A stretch of 64,000 nt of DNA from Roridomyces roridus (taxonomy: Eukaryota; Basidiomycota; Agaricomycetes; Agaricales; Mycenaceae), in NCBI GenBank assembly GCA_029378245.1, contig JARKIF010000036.1, forward strand, positions 248,001 to 312,000, given 5' to 3'. Positions 1-12,869 of the stretch are shown here, one piece after another. Each line of letters starts with the position of its first letter. The stretch's first letter is position 1. The notes below the pieces were generated by a model. It had not been told where the DNA came from, searched no databases, and was given only the letters and a program-made list of their open reading frames with translations. The translations under genes and the position numbers were made by a program.

Positions 1-1614
1 CACCTGGACCGCGTCAGTTTTCGGTTGCTGGTTTATACTCTGGCCGCACAGTGTGTCTTTCGTCTCTATTCCTAGATCCGCGTCTGATACCCGCAGCATC
101 GTCTTTGGTGTGCTCGGCCCCGTCACGGATCTGTACCTGTTTCCAGGCTGGCAATGCTCATTCCTCGCATTCGTCGTCAATGTCCGTCCACATCCATCAG
201 TGACATTCGAGCCATCCCTGACTACCCAACTCCCAGGTGGCTCTGTTATTTTCCGCCGCCCTGTTCTTCTGCATGGCCCTGAATCTCGTGTTCGTCATTC
301 CTCCCATCTGTCCCACGTCGACCGATTATCCTCCCAGGCTGGTACTCGTCTACAACATCAACGGCCGTAAAATGGAAAAATACTACGTCCTCGGGTCCGC
401 ACTCGTCTCAGCAATATGCCTCGGGTCCGCCTATGCGTGCGACCAACTTGGGTCTGTCTTTCCTCCCCCTGCTTACGACCAGCTAACCTCTCGCAGCTGG
501 GACGACAAAAATAAAATATGCTGGTACGGACAGGAAGACTCACCAGCGAGGCTATCCTGGGTCGTCGGAACGCAAATGTTTTGGATGCTCCTCTTTGCCA
601 TTGGCGAATTGGTTGCGTTCCTCATTATCGTCGGGCATCTCTTGGTGTACATGGTGCGTTTGCGATTTTATCTATTCTGTTCCTCTCTAAATGCATTCCA
701 TAGTTCCCAATGCGCAAGGACCCCTCCGAGTCGCCCTCGGTGTCTTCGAGGTGCTCGCAAGCAACCTCGCGTGGTGCGGGGCTGACGATCGTCGCGTTTC
801 GGGGTATCATTCTGCGGATTGGTGTGTCTTCTTCTCGTTATTTTATACACAGGAAATTGATTCAACCAAGGCATCTACCCCCTCGTCTCGTGCATAACAA
901 ACCTGACCAGCACCTTCCTCTCGATATACCAACTGAAACATCAGCCAGCGGAGGGTGCACCCTTGGTGCGTCTCATCCACGTCTTTTCTTTTGGATATTT
1001 ATAACGTATCAATCAGAGTGGATCGGGGGCAATGCCTCTCCTTCTGGGTACGTCTTGAAGTCAAAGTTCAACCACGTTTAGAACTAAAACTTGTGCAGGT
1101 CTCTCGATATACGCGGCGCGTCCGCTCATCTACGGCGCTATCGCCATCACCGATCCCGTACGTCTCTTTCTTTCAACCTCTTATCTTTGTATAACCGAAA
1201 TAAAATAAAATAAACCAGTCATTCATCCGCGCCCTCCGCGCCCTCCGACGAAGACCCAGATTATCCAGCGTCGGTTCAACGTCCACCGGCACACAAACAA
1301 CCTCGGCGTGTCTAACCACCGTGCTCACCTTTGACTCGGAGCTGCTCGTCGACTCGAATGCGAGTATCCGAACGCTGCCTTTCCATTCAAGTTCTCGGAG
1401 AGGCGCGGGGAATGAACATGAGCTCGGATTCGATACTTGGCCAGAAGAGCGCAGGTCGAATGGGAGTAGTATGCTGGATTCGGATGTAGAGTCTGTCCGC
1501 GCTGCGCCGAGTACGATTCAGAAAGAGGTGGGTGATACAGGCGATGTAGAGCACGGACTCGGTGTTGAGCTCTGTGATGCGCCGGGACAGAGGGATGTGG
1601 CGAGGCACATCTAG
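1..1614 (+). CDS. 7TM receptor-like protein (5' end outside window)
   Basis: Probable seven-transmembrane receptor of the fungal GPCR-like type, acting at the plasma membrane; ligand unknown. The coding sequence is split by several short introns. Readable pieces in order are a hydrophobic helix near 237-295, then YYVLGSALVSAICLGSAYAC (about 382-441), then SWDDKNKICWYG followed by a long hydrophobic stretch ending in GELVAFLIIVGHLLVYM (497-653). Later come YPLVSCITNLTSTFLSIYQL (870-929), SIYAARPLIYGAIAITDP (1104-1157) and SFIRALRAL (about 1219-1245). The last exon encodes a hydrophilic Ser/Arg-rich tail ending at a stop at 1612-1614. The alternation of helices with a conserved cysteine and a Trp-rich loop fits agaricomycete 7TM proteins. 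The start lies upstream of the window or in its first bases, so length and the first helix cannot be judged. Exon borders are approximate. Confidence 0.7.
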
Positions 1615-1741
1615 GGCGTGTTTTTTTTCGATTGGCGGGCTCGGGGATAGTAGACGACATCACTTGTATCATAACTAATGTACGCACTCGAATCAAAACA
1701 AACTAGAAATCCCATTCAAATTTTTTTACACACATCTTTCT

Positions 1742-4700
1742 TCACTTTGCCACAAACGAATACGTCCCCGACCCAACAGCAACACGCACCGGACCACCCG
1801 CCACCGCAGGCAAAATCGAAATCCCAGCCGCCTGCGCAACAGGCTTCCCAGCCTCCTGCACCTGCGCCCCCACCGCAAACGACACAGTCGCATTCACCCC
1901 TACAGGCACACCGACATTCAACGAGAACCCAGCATCGCCGCCGTTGTTCGCCCACGAAACAGTGAGGTTCCCAAACGGCGTTCGCATCCACCCGCTGGCA
2001 GACGTTAAATTAGAGCTGGTGTACGCCGGTGCGATGTTGACGTTATGGAATGCCGTGCTGGTGGCTTGAATTCCGAGTACGTTCTTGTAGAACCAATCTT
2101 CAAAGGTACCAAGGAAGTGCTGTGACGAGCCGTGAGCGGCGTGGACACTGAGAAAAGAGCAAGCAATGTACATGATCATGAGAACGAGCCGTCAGAAGCC
2201 AATGCTCCCACTATACTCTATGAGCCAATGCAAATAAAGAGGAGAGACCAACGCACCATAGTCGTCGCCCCATTCTCGATCCAATACCCCCAGCTGGGGT
2301 ACGTCGTCTGCTCTGCAAGCGCCAACGCAGTATCAGCATGCCCATGTTGCGTCAGCATCGGCAGTAGCTGTTTGCTACTCAGCGCGCCCGTGTTGAGATG
2401 CGTACCGCGCGCTTGCACGTCAGCAACCACACTGTCTGCAACGACCTGTGCTGTCGTCGCATTCGGCGTGAGATTAAAGGCCAAGGAGAGGAGGTTGTGC
2501 GATTGCCGGTAGCCGCTGTCGCCAACGCCGGTGTAGTAGCCCAGGGAGGGATTGAGGAAGGCGGCGTTGAACGCGTTCTTAATCGCCACAGCCTGGGAAG
2601 CAAAGGAAGATGCGTCAGAGGTTTTGCCGAGGACGGTTGCAACGGTGGCCATCGTGTCGAACATATGGTAACTAACGACTATCAGAAAGAAAAGGATGGA
2701 GAGAAGTAACGCACAGGTAGGCCGTAGCAGGGACACGTGGATCCTCCGGAGGATTGCCTCCAAGAGGCGAGGTTTCCTGGGCTCTATGAGGAATCGGACA
2801 CCGGAAAAGAAAGAAAAAATACTCACAGGAGTGTCCCAATCCCCCAAACCAGTCGTAGCGATATTGTTCGGAGACCTCCCTAGCTCAAACTCGATGTATG
2901 CCTTCATTCCATCGTAATTATCAGACAAAATACGGGTATCTCCGCGGTACTGGTAGACAAAGGCCGGAATCAGGATAAGCGCGGCGCTAGACGGATAGAT
3001 CAGCGATGGACGATAGGCAAGGCCGTGTACTCACTGCCACGGGTCCGCCTGGTTGTTCGCGCCCCAGCCCGAATCGGGAATGATGACAGCCGGAGGACCA
3101 GAACCGGCGGCGAGCGAATCCGTCGTGTCTTGGGCATACTTGCCCAGCAGGTCCGTTGCGTCCAAGTTACTCAGGAACGATTCCGCCGAGAGCTGTGCAT
3201 CTCCCGTCCTACACTGAGCGTTAGCATCGTCACAAGACGAGAGATAACTGCATACCAGCCATTCTTCTCAAAAGTAGGGCAATCCGTGGGGATAGAGTGC
3301 AAATTATTCAAGAGAGTGAACACGGCCGCGACGTGCAGTTTGTTAAGGAGGTCGCTCGAACTCGTAAAGTCACCATACTTGTCAAGGTCATCATGCGCGA
3401 CTTGACCAATGATATCAGCGGGCGTCGGTGGCGACGAGCCGGGCCAGCCAAAGATCGTGATGTACTGGTAACCTGGAAAGTCGAGTTGGTGAGCGGGGCA
3501 ACAACTGGCACGGGATGACATACCCTTGTAAGAGAACTTGGGCTCGAAGGTTTCAGGCGCGCCCGTTCCGGCGAGCCAGAAGCGGTCGGTCTGCCAGTTG
3601 TTCTCGTAGTAGTGCTGCTCGTCTGCAGAAGCCTCGTCAGCTGATGCAAGAACCGTCAGACGTCGACTTACCCTGCCAAATAACCGTCCCGTCCGGATTG
3701 AGCTTCTCGCCATAGTGTACGGTGATGAGAGTGTCCTTGGGACCCTGCGCAGTGAGACGCACCCACCCCGCAACGACGCGCTCGAAGGCGGCGACGTATT
3801 GACTGAGAATCAGCGTCAGTCCGGGAGCAGAGAGGAGAAGGGAGAAGACTCACCCTTGCACGGGCTGCGTAATCGACACCGGGGTAAGCGACGCCACGAC
3901 GCGCGTCGGCGGGTTCCTCGCACTGACAAGCACACCCTTTGGCGCCGTGGCCACCAACGCCGTATTCCACGCCGAGTCATCAAAGCCCTGGTCATTCCAA
4001 TTCGGAATCTCATAGCTCGCTGTACGCGCATCATTAGCCTCCTCAGACACCCCGAGAGGCAGACAACGCACCGTTATAGTTCTCCCCACCAAAGACATCA
4101 TCCAATCTGGTCGGGCCCTCGATATTCTTCCACGTGCCATCGCTCACCACGCGCTGCGTACTCCCGTCCGTGAACTCCAGCGAGAGCACGAGTCTCAGCA
4201 CTGGCTCCCCATGCCACGGCGCACTATTCCAATTCCACACACTCCCCTGCGTCACCCCATAATGACTCCGCCCGAGTTCCGCACCGAGGACGTTCTCGAG
4301 AGAGGACGTGGCAGCGGGCGTGGGGATGGAGAGTAGGTGCATGACGTCGAGGGAGACGTACTGCATGCGCGTGTCGTACTTGGTAAAGCCCGGGCTGAGC
4401 ACGTGGTCCGACACGGGGAGGCCGTTAAGGGTGATGTGGGCATATCCACCCGCGGCATAGTAGAGGCGCGCAGACGTGACCTACAGCGAGCGTGAGCGAC
4501 GGGAAGGGAGAACGGAGGAAAGGACCCACCTGCTTAGTCAGCGTAAAGGACTTTCTCAGCAACGGAGCCGGATGCTCCCCAAGCGGGTCTGCAATCCCCA
4601 CATTGGTCGCCCACGGCTGGACCCCATACGTCCCCTCCGTCTGCGCAGCGCCCCAGCTCGAATCATCCAGCCCCGGATCGGCAAAGTCGTTCGGAATGTC

Positions 4701-6142
4701 AGCGGTAGCTTTCCACGACCCGTCAGACACCACTGCCTGCGTCGTTCCATCACTGTACAGGACGTTGGCGGAGAAGAGGAGGCCTGCGGGTGAGGGCCCG
4801 CCGCTGGTAGCGTCGGGGTTGTTGGTGGCGAGGACAGCGAAGACGTTCTTCCCGCCCGCCCCATCAAGCTTGACGTCGTCGAATTGCTGCCCGACCTGCC
4901 ACTCGCTGGACGCGTTGGGCGACGAGCCGATCTGCGCGCCATTGAGGTAGAGGGTGAAGAAGTCGTCGACAGTCATGACGATGGCGGCGGACACGGGGGT
5001 GGCAGTGGCCGAGGCAGGGGAGATGGTCTTGCGGAAGGCTACGTTCCCTGCAACGGGCGAGGCGACCGCGGTGTTCCAGACCCACGTCGCGGTGGTGAAA
5101 GTGGGTGTTGTGGGAGTCGGGGCTGCGACAACGACAGAGGTGTCCCATGGGTCGACGCCATACGCTCCAAGAGTCTGGACGCCCGCCCAAGAGCTGTCGC
5201 TTGTCGACGGGGATTGGAAGTTGGCGGGTATAGGCGCATTGATGCCCTTCCATGACGACGAGGACGAGACGAGTGCTGTGCTGCCGTCCGTGAAGGCAAT
5301 GAGTGCCGAGAAAAGCACACCAGCAGGCCCAGGGCCGCCGGTGCCAACATCGGCAGCGTTCGTCGCCAGGATGGCAAAGAGAGTGGTAGATGAGCCCGAC
5401 AGGGAAACATCATTGAAGATCTGCGCCTGCTTCCAGACATCGGTCGTATTCGGGGACGAGCCAACAAGGGCACCGTTGGCGTAGAGCGTAAACTGATCAT
5501 CCGCAGTCGCTAGCACTGTTGCACTCGCGGGGGTCTTGCCCGCCGGTGGGGTGTAGGTAAAGCGAAGCGCGACCTGTCCAGGGGGCGCATTTGGCACGGT
5601 CTGCCCAGACTCGGTCGCCCAAATCCACTGTGCAGAGGTGAAGGCCGTCAAGAGCGACGCGGGAACGATGGATACATTCTTCCCGATCCAGCTGCTGGAG
5701 CCCCAGTCGCCAGAGGTCAGGAGCCCCGTCGTGAAGTTGCTGGACGCGCTAGCGCTGCCTGCGGTCGTGACGACATTGATGGACCAGAAGTATGTCGTAT
5801 CGGCGGTGAGGGCTGGGCCACCGTAAGGCGCGAGATAAGGATTGGGGGAGCTGACGACGCCCGAGTCCCATACATCGGACGCGCCGGCCGAAACTTTGGA
5901 GACTTTGAGTTGGTATGATTCTTGCGCGACGCCGCGGGCGGAAGAATCGATGAGCCAGGAGAAACGTGGAGATACGTCGATGCCCAGCGGCGCGGGCTTG
6001 TTCTCGACGAGTAGGGTATTGAGTGTCACTGTAGCAATATGAGACGTGCGTCGGCGTTAAGCTAAGCAGGACACGCACCTTGCGCGCTAACACCCAGCAC
6101 TAAGAACGCGCTCGCAGCGGCACCGAGCCAGTTGGGTTTCAT
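1742..6142 (-). CDS. Secreted alpha-L-rhamnosidase (GH78)
   Basis: Hydrolyses terminal alpha-L-rhamnose from plant glycosides and pectin side chains; secreted. The start at 6142 gives MKPNWLGAAASAFLVLGVSA, a signal peptide. A short intron follows and the protein resumes at VTLNTLLVENKPAPLGIDVS, the typical N-terminal Fn3-like entry of bacterial-type rhamnosidases. Two tandem Trp/Asp-rich jelly-roll-like repeats (TLYANGALVGSSPN and TLYLNGAQIGSSPN) follow, with the (alpha/alpha)6 barrel after them. Catalytic-region motifs are DCPTFEKNGW plus TGDAQ across an intron (about 3170-3290) and SWGYWIENGATTM (about 2257-2300) followed by WEHW after the next intron. The C-terminal beta domain (GWMRTPFGNLTVSWANN) ends at 1742. 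At least eight introns. Oddity: between about 2140 and 2220 I cannot join WEHW to the downstream HGSSQHFLGT block with a canonical intron and correct phase, so a small frame defect, sequence error or unusual splice is possible. Confidence 0.88.
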
Positions 6143-6644
6143 GGGGGTCTGTTCTGGACGGGCATCTTGTCCGAGCGTTGAAATAACAATGACGAGACGA
6201 GGACATGCGATGCTGGATCAGCCGACCCAAGGGCATGTGACGGAGCGCCCCGCGGAAACTGACAGGAGCATTCGTCCGAGAAGAAGGAACGAATTATGTG
6301 CATCAGGTTCCAGAGGAAGAATCGCAGTATCTTGTCCCCGAGCTGGAGGTCGAGCAGCAGCCTTCGATGGCCAGCTTCTACAGTTAAGCCTTGAGCTGCA
6401 CAGACAATAACTGGATCACAAACGCACAGGTTTCGGGGGGTATTGAATGGTTGCGTAGGCGAGAAGCGGTGATGTGGAATTCATCACAAGACCTCGACGA
6501 CGAGACTTGGAAGATCTGCAGCAGTGGCGTGGCAAGATGGCATCCCGGGAACGCAAGGAACTCGTTCTCAAGCCCTGAATTCGAGGTTTGCAATCGCCGC
6601 CGATGCAGCATACCGCCTGGAAGTTGCTTGAATTTGGAGATGAA

Positions 6645-8260
6645 GGAAAAAGACAAGGTGATCACGTGTCCGAATTCCTTTTTCGTCTCACTCCCATCAT
6701 CCGCGAGCAACTTGAAATCCCGACTCCCGAGGCCACCTTTCCTCTATTTATGCATCTCCCTGCTCGAAATCCATGCCACCTTTATCTTCTGTGCCACCCG
6801 CTGCCACCGTTTCCCCAAGGACTGTCGCCATATCCGCGAAGAATGCGATCTCTCTTGAATCCAAAACGGTCTCCTCACGACCACCTGAAACTCTAGAGGC
6901 GTCCGCAGCCCTCTCAGCCGACTTTCATGTCGGGAGGCCCCGGGCTAGGGCGCTCCTCGGATCGGTTAGCTCTTTCCTCCCTAATACCTATAGCAACGGC
7001 CTATGCTAGCAACGAGTTATGCTATGCGTGCCAAAAAAAGTGCCGCCATGACTGCCACCAGTTCAAGTGAAAGTGCCGCCACCATGTCACAACATGTCAC
7101 GCTACTGCCGCCACCTGCCGCCACAACTGACGCCCATATCGACGCCGCCGTTGACGCCATTGATGCCAATTTAGTGCCGCCGCCGCCGCCATTGCCGCTA
7201 TCTCTGACGCCGTTTGCCGCCAACTCTGCCGCCCCTGCCGCCGCTGGTTCGAGTTTGTACTGACTGAAAATGGTCATGTAGGCACCATGGAGAGGGGAGA
7301 TACGAGGTTGTAAGGGTGAGTCTTGGGTGGTATGACATCCAAAAACATCGAAAATGAATTATAACTCCGTACAGACACTGATAATAATACGAGAGCCAAG
7401 TAGGACCACTGCCGCCGACTGCCGCCAGGGCGTCACTGGCGGCACTTTCTGGGGGCCCGTCCTAAAGTATCTCGTACTATGGAAATGTAAGTGAGTACCT
7501 CCCTCCTCATATATTGAAATCTCATCTCAAATTGAAATTTTGAAACCCGCTAGAGAGAAAAGCGGAATCTTGATCGTTTTCCTGACTCCGAGACTTGAGC
7601 CTGAACGCCCACTGTTTCCATGCCTCTTGACGTATTCAGCGGCGCTCGCAGGGGCCTAAAAGACAAGGTGATCGCGTGTCAGAATTCCTTTCGTCTCACT
7701 CCCATTATCCGCGAGCAACCTGAAATCCCGACTCCCGAGGCTGCCTTTCCTCTATTTATGCATCTCCCTGCTGGAAATACATGCCATGTGCCACACGCCG
7801 CCCCCGTTTCCCCAAGGACTGTCTACAGTTTCCAGTAGCACTGCAAGTCCTTAATACTTATCCGCGAACCTTGAATCTCTCACAAGACGGTCTCGTCCCA
7901 TGAAGCACTGCCTGGGACCCCAGGGGCGTCCGCAGCTCTCTTGGCCGACCTGGGTGTCGGGAGGCGCCGGGCTGGGGCGCTCCACGGATCGGTTAGCTCT
8001 TTCCTCCCTATAGCAACGACCTGTGCTGTGTCCTAAAGCTCTCCTATTATGGTCCTATGGAAAGGTAAGTGAGTATCGTCCCGTTTACTCCATTCAAATC
8101 TCATCTCAAATTAGAAGTTTGAAACCCGCTAGGGAGAAAAGCGTAATCTTGATCCTTTTCCTGGCGCGATCTCCACCCCCGAGACTTGAGCCTGGACGTC
8201 CACTGTTTCCATGCCTCCTGACGTATTCAGTGGCGCTCGCAGGGGCCTCTTCCAACGGGA
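6645..8260. repeat. Diverged direct duplication with about 1-kb period
   Basis: Two copies of the same non-coding block lie head to tail. Copy 1 starts at about 6645 (AGACAAGGTGATCACGTGTC) and copy 2 at about 7661 (AGACAAGGTGATCGCGTGTC). Matching landmarks are ATCCGCGAGCAAC at 6701 and 7709, CGGATCGGTTAGCTCTTTCC at 6959 and 7986, GTCCTAAAG at 7459 and 8030, and TATTCAGYGGCGCTCGCAGG at 7632 and 8224. Copy 1 is longer because it carries the inverted-repeat element at about 7033-7457. Both copies hold a TATA-like box, so they may be duplicated promoter-proximal DNA. No coding sequence is conserved between them. Confidence 0.8.
7033..7457. mobile_element. Small TIR element made of GTGCCGCC words
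   Basis: The left edge reads AAAAAAAGTGCCGCCATGAC and the right edge, on the opposite strand, CCCAGAAAGTGCCGCCAGTG, giving terminal inverted repeats of about 20 bp. The approximately 425-bp interior repeats TGCCGCC or GCCGCCA many times in both orientations. The element is absent from the sister copy of the surrounding duplicated block (compare 7986-8036), which shows that it is an insertion rather than part of the block. I could not identify a clean target-site duplication, and no transposase is encoded. A non-autonomous DNA transposon of unknown superfamily is the simplest reading. Confidence 0.6.
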
Positions 8261-8539
8261 ACGACCCCTGCATGGTATAAGCCCCGCTTCTATTGTAGGA
8301 CTGATGTAGACCACCCGATTGCGGCAAGTTCACCTCGAGGACCATACTCGTCCGGAACGCGTTTGTCGAGGCCACATTAAATATCACCTTTTCACACGAC
8401 GTCTACCGACCCGGAAAACAAGGTGTGGGGTGTCACGCACTGCAAGTATCTGTTCACCGAACCCAGTTTAACGGTAATTTCCTGAATCCTGGGCTTTGAG
8501 CTCCAGGCTGTCCAGAACGTTACCCTCTGTCGACACAGA

Positions 8540-9210
8540 ATCCCTCCTAATTCACTCTTATATTAACCGCTTTCCGACGACTGGTTCTCTATCATCCAGG
8601 TAGTTCATTTCTGTGAATGATTGAATGCCGCTAACATCGTGGAAAGCACTGTACTTGGGTACTCCCCAAAGACGCATCTACATACGGCGCAGGGCTGACG
8701 ACGAGTTTTTCGAGGGTCCCATTTCGCCTTCACCATCGTAGAATCCCGGTTCGCAAATTAAACCTATCGGACACATGTGGGCGGTTCGACCTCTAGAACC
8801 AGATCAACTTCTCACCCTCCTCATGAATTAGCTGCGGCCTCTGCGAAATACAGACTCGTTGGCGCTGCGACAAGTATCGCATGCGCTGTCTCACATGATG
8901 TCCACCAAATTTCATCCACCCGCAAATGGGATTGAACACAAAACATTGCAACACTGGGACTACGAGAAAGTCTGGTAACATCTGCGCCCACTGTCGACCC
9001 AGAGTTTTTCCTATCTCCGACCATACGTGAATAGTTTTCCTACGATTGGCTCGCTATCACTCAGGTAGTTCAACTTGAATGCCGCGAATGTCGTGGAAAG
9101 CAATGCTCTTGACTCCTCACAGACACCACATCCGGTGCTGGGCTAACGGACCAACCCTGCGACATGTCTCTCTCCACCATCAACAATATGGGCAACTGAA
9201 GCCGCCTCTC
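8540..9210. repeat. Degenerate direct repeat pair
   Basis: About 200 bp near 8565-8740 resembles 9035-9210. Shared landmarks are CTATCATCCAGGTAGTTCA against CTATCACTCAGGTAGTTCA, then TGAATGCCGC, TCGTGGAAAGCA and a GGGCTRACG block. The spacing is about 470 bp. No coding content is seen. Confidence 0.55.
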
Positions 9211-9686
9211 GGTCGCCTGTCCCATTATTCCAATCACCCGCAGTATCAAAATCAGTCGACTATGCCTCGCGATCTGCGGCCTCATCTCACTTCGCGTAGG
9301 CTCGATGACCATCCTCCTCTCCAACTTGCATGCATGGGATGTCAGCCAAGTTCTCGGCGCCATTCGGAAAGGAGATAGGACCTCGTAAAGAACTTGGACT
9401 GCGATGAAGTCGTCAATATTTACTCGACACTGGTTACTTGCTCGCGAAGTCCCGGTGGAGTCTCGGAGGTAGCCCTGGATTCGGGTGAGTCACAATCCAG
9501 TTTTCAATGTTCATATTCAAATCCATAATTTATCTTTCGAAAGTAGCGGACATCACACACTAGCGTGTAGTTCCAGCGCCTATTCCGGAGAAACGGGGAA
9601 ACTCTGACATCTTCGCAACTCTTGCGGGCTCCGCGGGACCTCATCGGTGACAGCTCCCCACCCTCACAGTGCTGCGACTAAATCTA

Positions 9687-9850
9687 AATCTCGACTTGCA
9701 AGCCCGTCCGGATCCAAGGATCAACAGACAAGGTACACGGAGATTTCGCCCAGTGTGAGTCGGGGGACTCAATCTCAACTTGCAAGCACGTCCGGATACA
9801 AGGACCAAAAGACGAGGTACACGGGGATTTCACCCAGTATGACTCGGTGG
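9687..9850. repeat. 84-bp tandem repeat, two copies
   Basis: Two adjacent copies start at 9687 and 9771. Both read AATCTCRACTTGCAAGC, CGTCCGGATMCAAGGA, AGRCRAGGTACACGG, ATTTCRCCCAGTRTGA. No function is evident. Confidence 0.8.
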
Positions 9851-9949
9851 TGGCTTCTCCCGTTGAGTTTCTCACTTACGGCGACTAGCACCGCGGTTTA
9901 TTATCGTCCAGACCGGCGGCGGCGGCTCGAACTTTAGTGGCGTTTCCAT

Positions 9950-10240
9950 TCAACTTGACGAGGTTGGTTAAGTAAGTAACGACCCTTGGGAAATAGAAAA
10001 CCACAGTCCATGATCGGCCTCTTGTCCCCTTGCCGGCTCGGCGGCAAAACTACCGTTTTCGTTTCTAGACAATGATGGCTAGACAAGAAACGACCTTCGG
10101 GAAATGGAACAACCCTTTAGTATGGTCCGCATGTTGCCCTGAGTTCTGGCCGGCGGCCGGCCACCGGCTTCAACTAGTACCATTCCCGGTTCACTGGACG
10201 AGGTTTACCGAGACTCTCGGGAAATAGAACGACACTCTCC
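9950..10240. repeat. Degenerate tandem repeat, three copies
   Basis: The word YTCGGGAAATRGAAC or a close variant recurs at about 9989, 10097 and 10217, each preceded by related GACGAGGTT or AACGACC text. The period is roughly 110-120 bp. Non-coding. Confidence 0.45.
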
Positions 10241-12869
10241 GTATATCAATCGTATACACTCCATGGTCAGCCTCGAGACCAATTGATTCCTGACTGCGCA
10301 TTGATTTTTGGTACGGAGAATTCGAGCCGACCTGTGACTATCCTTATGTGTGTCAACGGTTTGAAATCTCTTTCAAAAGCTCAAACTTCACTCAACTGTC
10401 ATATGTCAATAATAGGCAGCTCTGAAATTAGTTACGAAGTCTCTGCTGCGGAACACATACTCATTCGCGAGCTACAACGGTTCCTACGCCAAGTTACGGA
10501 CAACACGAAAGAGAGTTTGACTAGGCTCTGGAACTCCGGGACTCCCATTCAAATAGTCGAGCCCGGGACACTGTGAAAACATCGGCGCATCAATTTCATG
10601 TCGCCGTGCCATGAACAAGCAAAATCAGGGCCTGTGGCCTGAAATGAACAAAATATGTGTCTTGGGTCATTGAGGCATTATTCAGTGATTTTTACTTACT
10701 GCAGCTCCTGGACAAAATCATGGCCTCGTCGGTGAATTTCAGGAACAATGTGCTGAATCAGTGAAGCTGACATCATGGGAGAATGCATGAAAATCAAAGA
10801 AAGAGCTGTAAATGAACATTGATGGAGCTAGGGTGTTCTTCAATCAACCAATACCCGTCCGGATATCCCTCGACGACCACCTCGTCCCACAGTGGGATAT
10901 TTGCACGGAGACGGACTTGAGAAGGGCGAATATTCGGTGTGTGGAGCGGCTGCTGCGGATGAGGTCAGTGGTGTCACGCCTGTCACGGCGCTCCACTTCT
11001 TCCTCCCAACGCTCATCTCCCTTCCGCCCCCACCTCGTCTTCCCTCTCCTTTCCCCCAGCAGTCCCAATGGGCCATACTGCATGAAAATACGGAGTCCGC
11101 GATCATTTCCGGACGCTCACGACACCTGTAGGCCGTAGGACCAAGTCCGACCTCAAATCCACCTGCCGGCTTGCATTGCTAGCCGGCCGGGGCACTCACA
11201 ACTGGGCGTACAGCTCAAGTTCTGGATACTGTGACTCCCTGAAGAGGCCAGGGTGAATCGGGTGCGTCGTTGACCTCGCTTTATTGTCGCCCTTCTGACC
11301 CGATACGAACATGGTGGCCAGCAAATTGAAACGCCGAGTCGCTGACAGCTCACTCCGTCTCCTCATATCTACTGCGTACCCCACCCTCTACTGCTCTCAC
11401 CCATGCACCCGCAATCCCTCCCTCTCCACAAGACTTTCCTCTTCTGCTATTCGCAACTTGAGGTATGTTCTTTTGATGTCCGCGGCTCGAGGATGCTAAT
11501 TAGTATGAATCGCAGCCGTGGCAAAATTCTGGACTCATGTCGTTTCTGACGGACGAAGGCGGAGGCAAGCGGGGCAGGCGCTGGTAGCACACTGTTCTGT
11601 ATCACCTACATATCTTTTGAAATTCATGTTCCTTGCATTTGAAAGTCGATGCCGCGATAATAGTGTTCAGTATCATCCAGCCTGACTCAAATTGGACTCA
11701 CCTGCTTGCCAGCCATTTTCATGTCGAGATAACATGAAAAAGGCACATGAAAACGTCGAAAACACACATGAATTGAGTTTGGGCACTTCACTGAAAGGCG
11801 GGTGATTTTAGGGTGCGTCCCGTTGATATTCATATGATCCCGCCATGAATTGGGGGGTACCGAGGGACATGATTTTCATGTGCTCCAGGTTGCACAGTGG
11901 GATCTACACCAGATCTCCCACAGGCGTCGATCTGCCGGTCTTTAATTGTGATATGCGGGACAGGGCGCTGTTGGGTGCTTCGTGTGCCTGGGAGGCCGAG
12001 GGTCCCGAAGCCTTCCCCATCCTTGCGGATATCTTGCTGTCCACGACGAACTCCTGAGCTTCAGGGCATGAGACAGTAAGTACATGATCGGCAATTTCCT
12101 GACCTCATCGCAAAGCACAAAGGACGCCTAGCAGCAGCTGAGGGGTTGGAATCTCGTGCCGCAACGAGTACATCAATCATTTCATGATGAGCATCAACGG
12201 GCCAGGGCGCTGTTGATTATTCCATTCTGTCAAGAGAATGAAACGCCGCTCCGTGGTCGTCGCTGACGACTACTCCCCGCATCAATGCCGGGAACTGTTT
12301 CTCCCACCACCTGCGTACGTATATGAATCTGTGTGTCCGTATTCGTGAGACTCCAAACCCATTTCTGCGAATAATTTTGAACAGGGTAAATTAAATCAGA
12401 GACCCAGAGCCCGGTTTCAACCTCCTACTGTATGTAACGCAGTCGGAGGGCGCGTCTCTCCCGTGAATGGGCGCAACGCATTCATCCCCGTCGGACCCAC
12501 GTTCTGGCCCAGTCGAAGATAGAACTTCGCGTCGCATCACACTTCCTTTTCCGCTTTCTTCCTGCCCAGCGACTTCATTCCGGGGCGTTTTGTTCAAATC
12601 ATGGCCTTCCCTTTGCCTAGGAGTCGTTCCTGAGTGTAAACTTGAGCGCAAACTTGAGCGCTGGTACGTGGCAAGTATGTACTCTCAAATAACAGATCTC
12701 TGAGTCAATGGAGCTCCCTGACAAATGACATGATTTAGCAATGTGAATTGTGATCGAATACCGCCGCTTCAGAAACAAGTACGATATGAGATACGCGTCG
12801 TGAGATGCGGCCGAATTCAGAACAAGCGCATATAAAAAGCCAGACCTTCGCAGCTCCTACATAACCCTC

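Larger units (their letters stand above)
6143..12869. other. Gene-poor 6.7-kb interval
   Basis: No protein family is recognisable here. The interval holds the duplicated block at 6645-8260, a small inverted-repeat element, several degenerate direct repeats (8540-9210, 9687-9850, 9950-10240) and short open frames with no domain, no coherent splice pattern and no homolog I recognise (for example 10283-10576, 10812-11138, 11845-12057). TATA-like CTCTATTTATG occurs at about 6742 and 7750 inside the duplicated block. From about 10250 to 12860 I see nothing beyond low-value open frames. Confidence 0.6.

Noticed and set aside
1716..1991. Cys/Gly-rich open frame
   Set aside because: Alternative frame of the rhamnosidase last exon.
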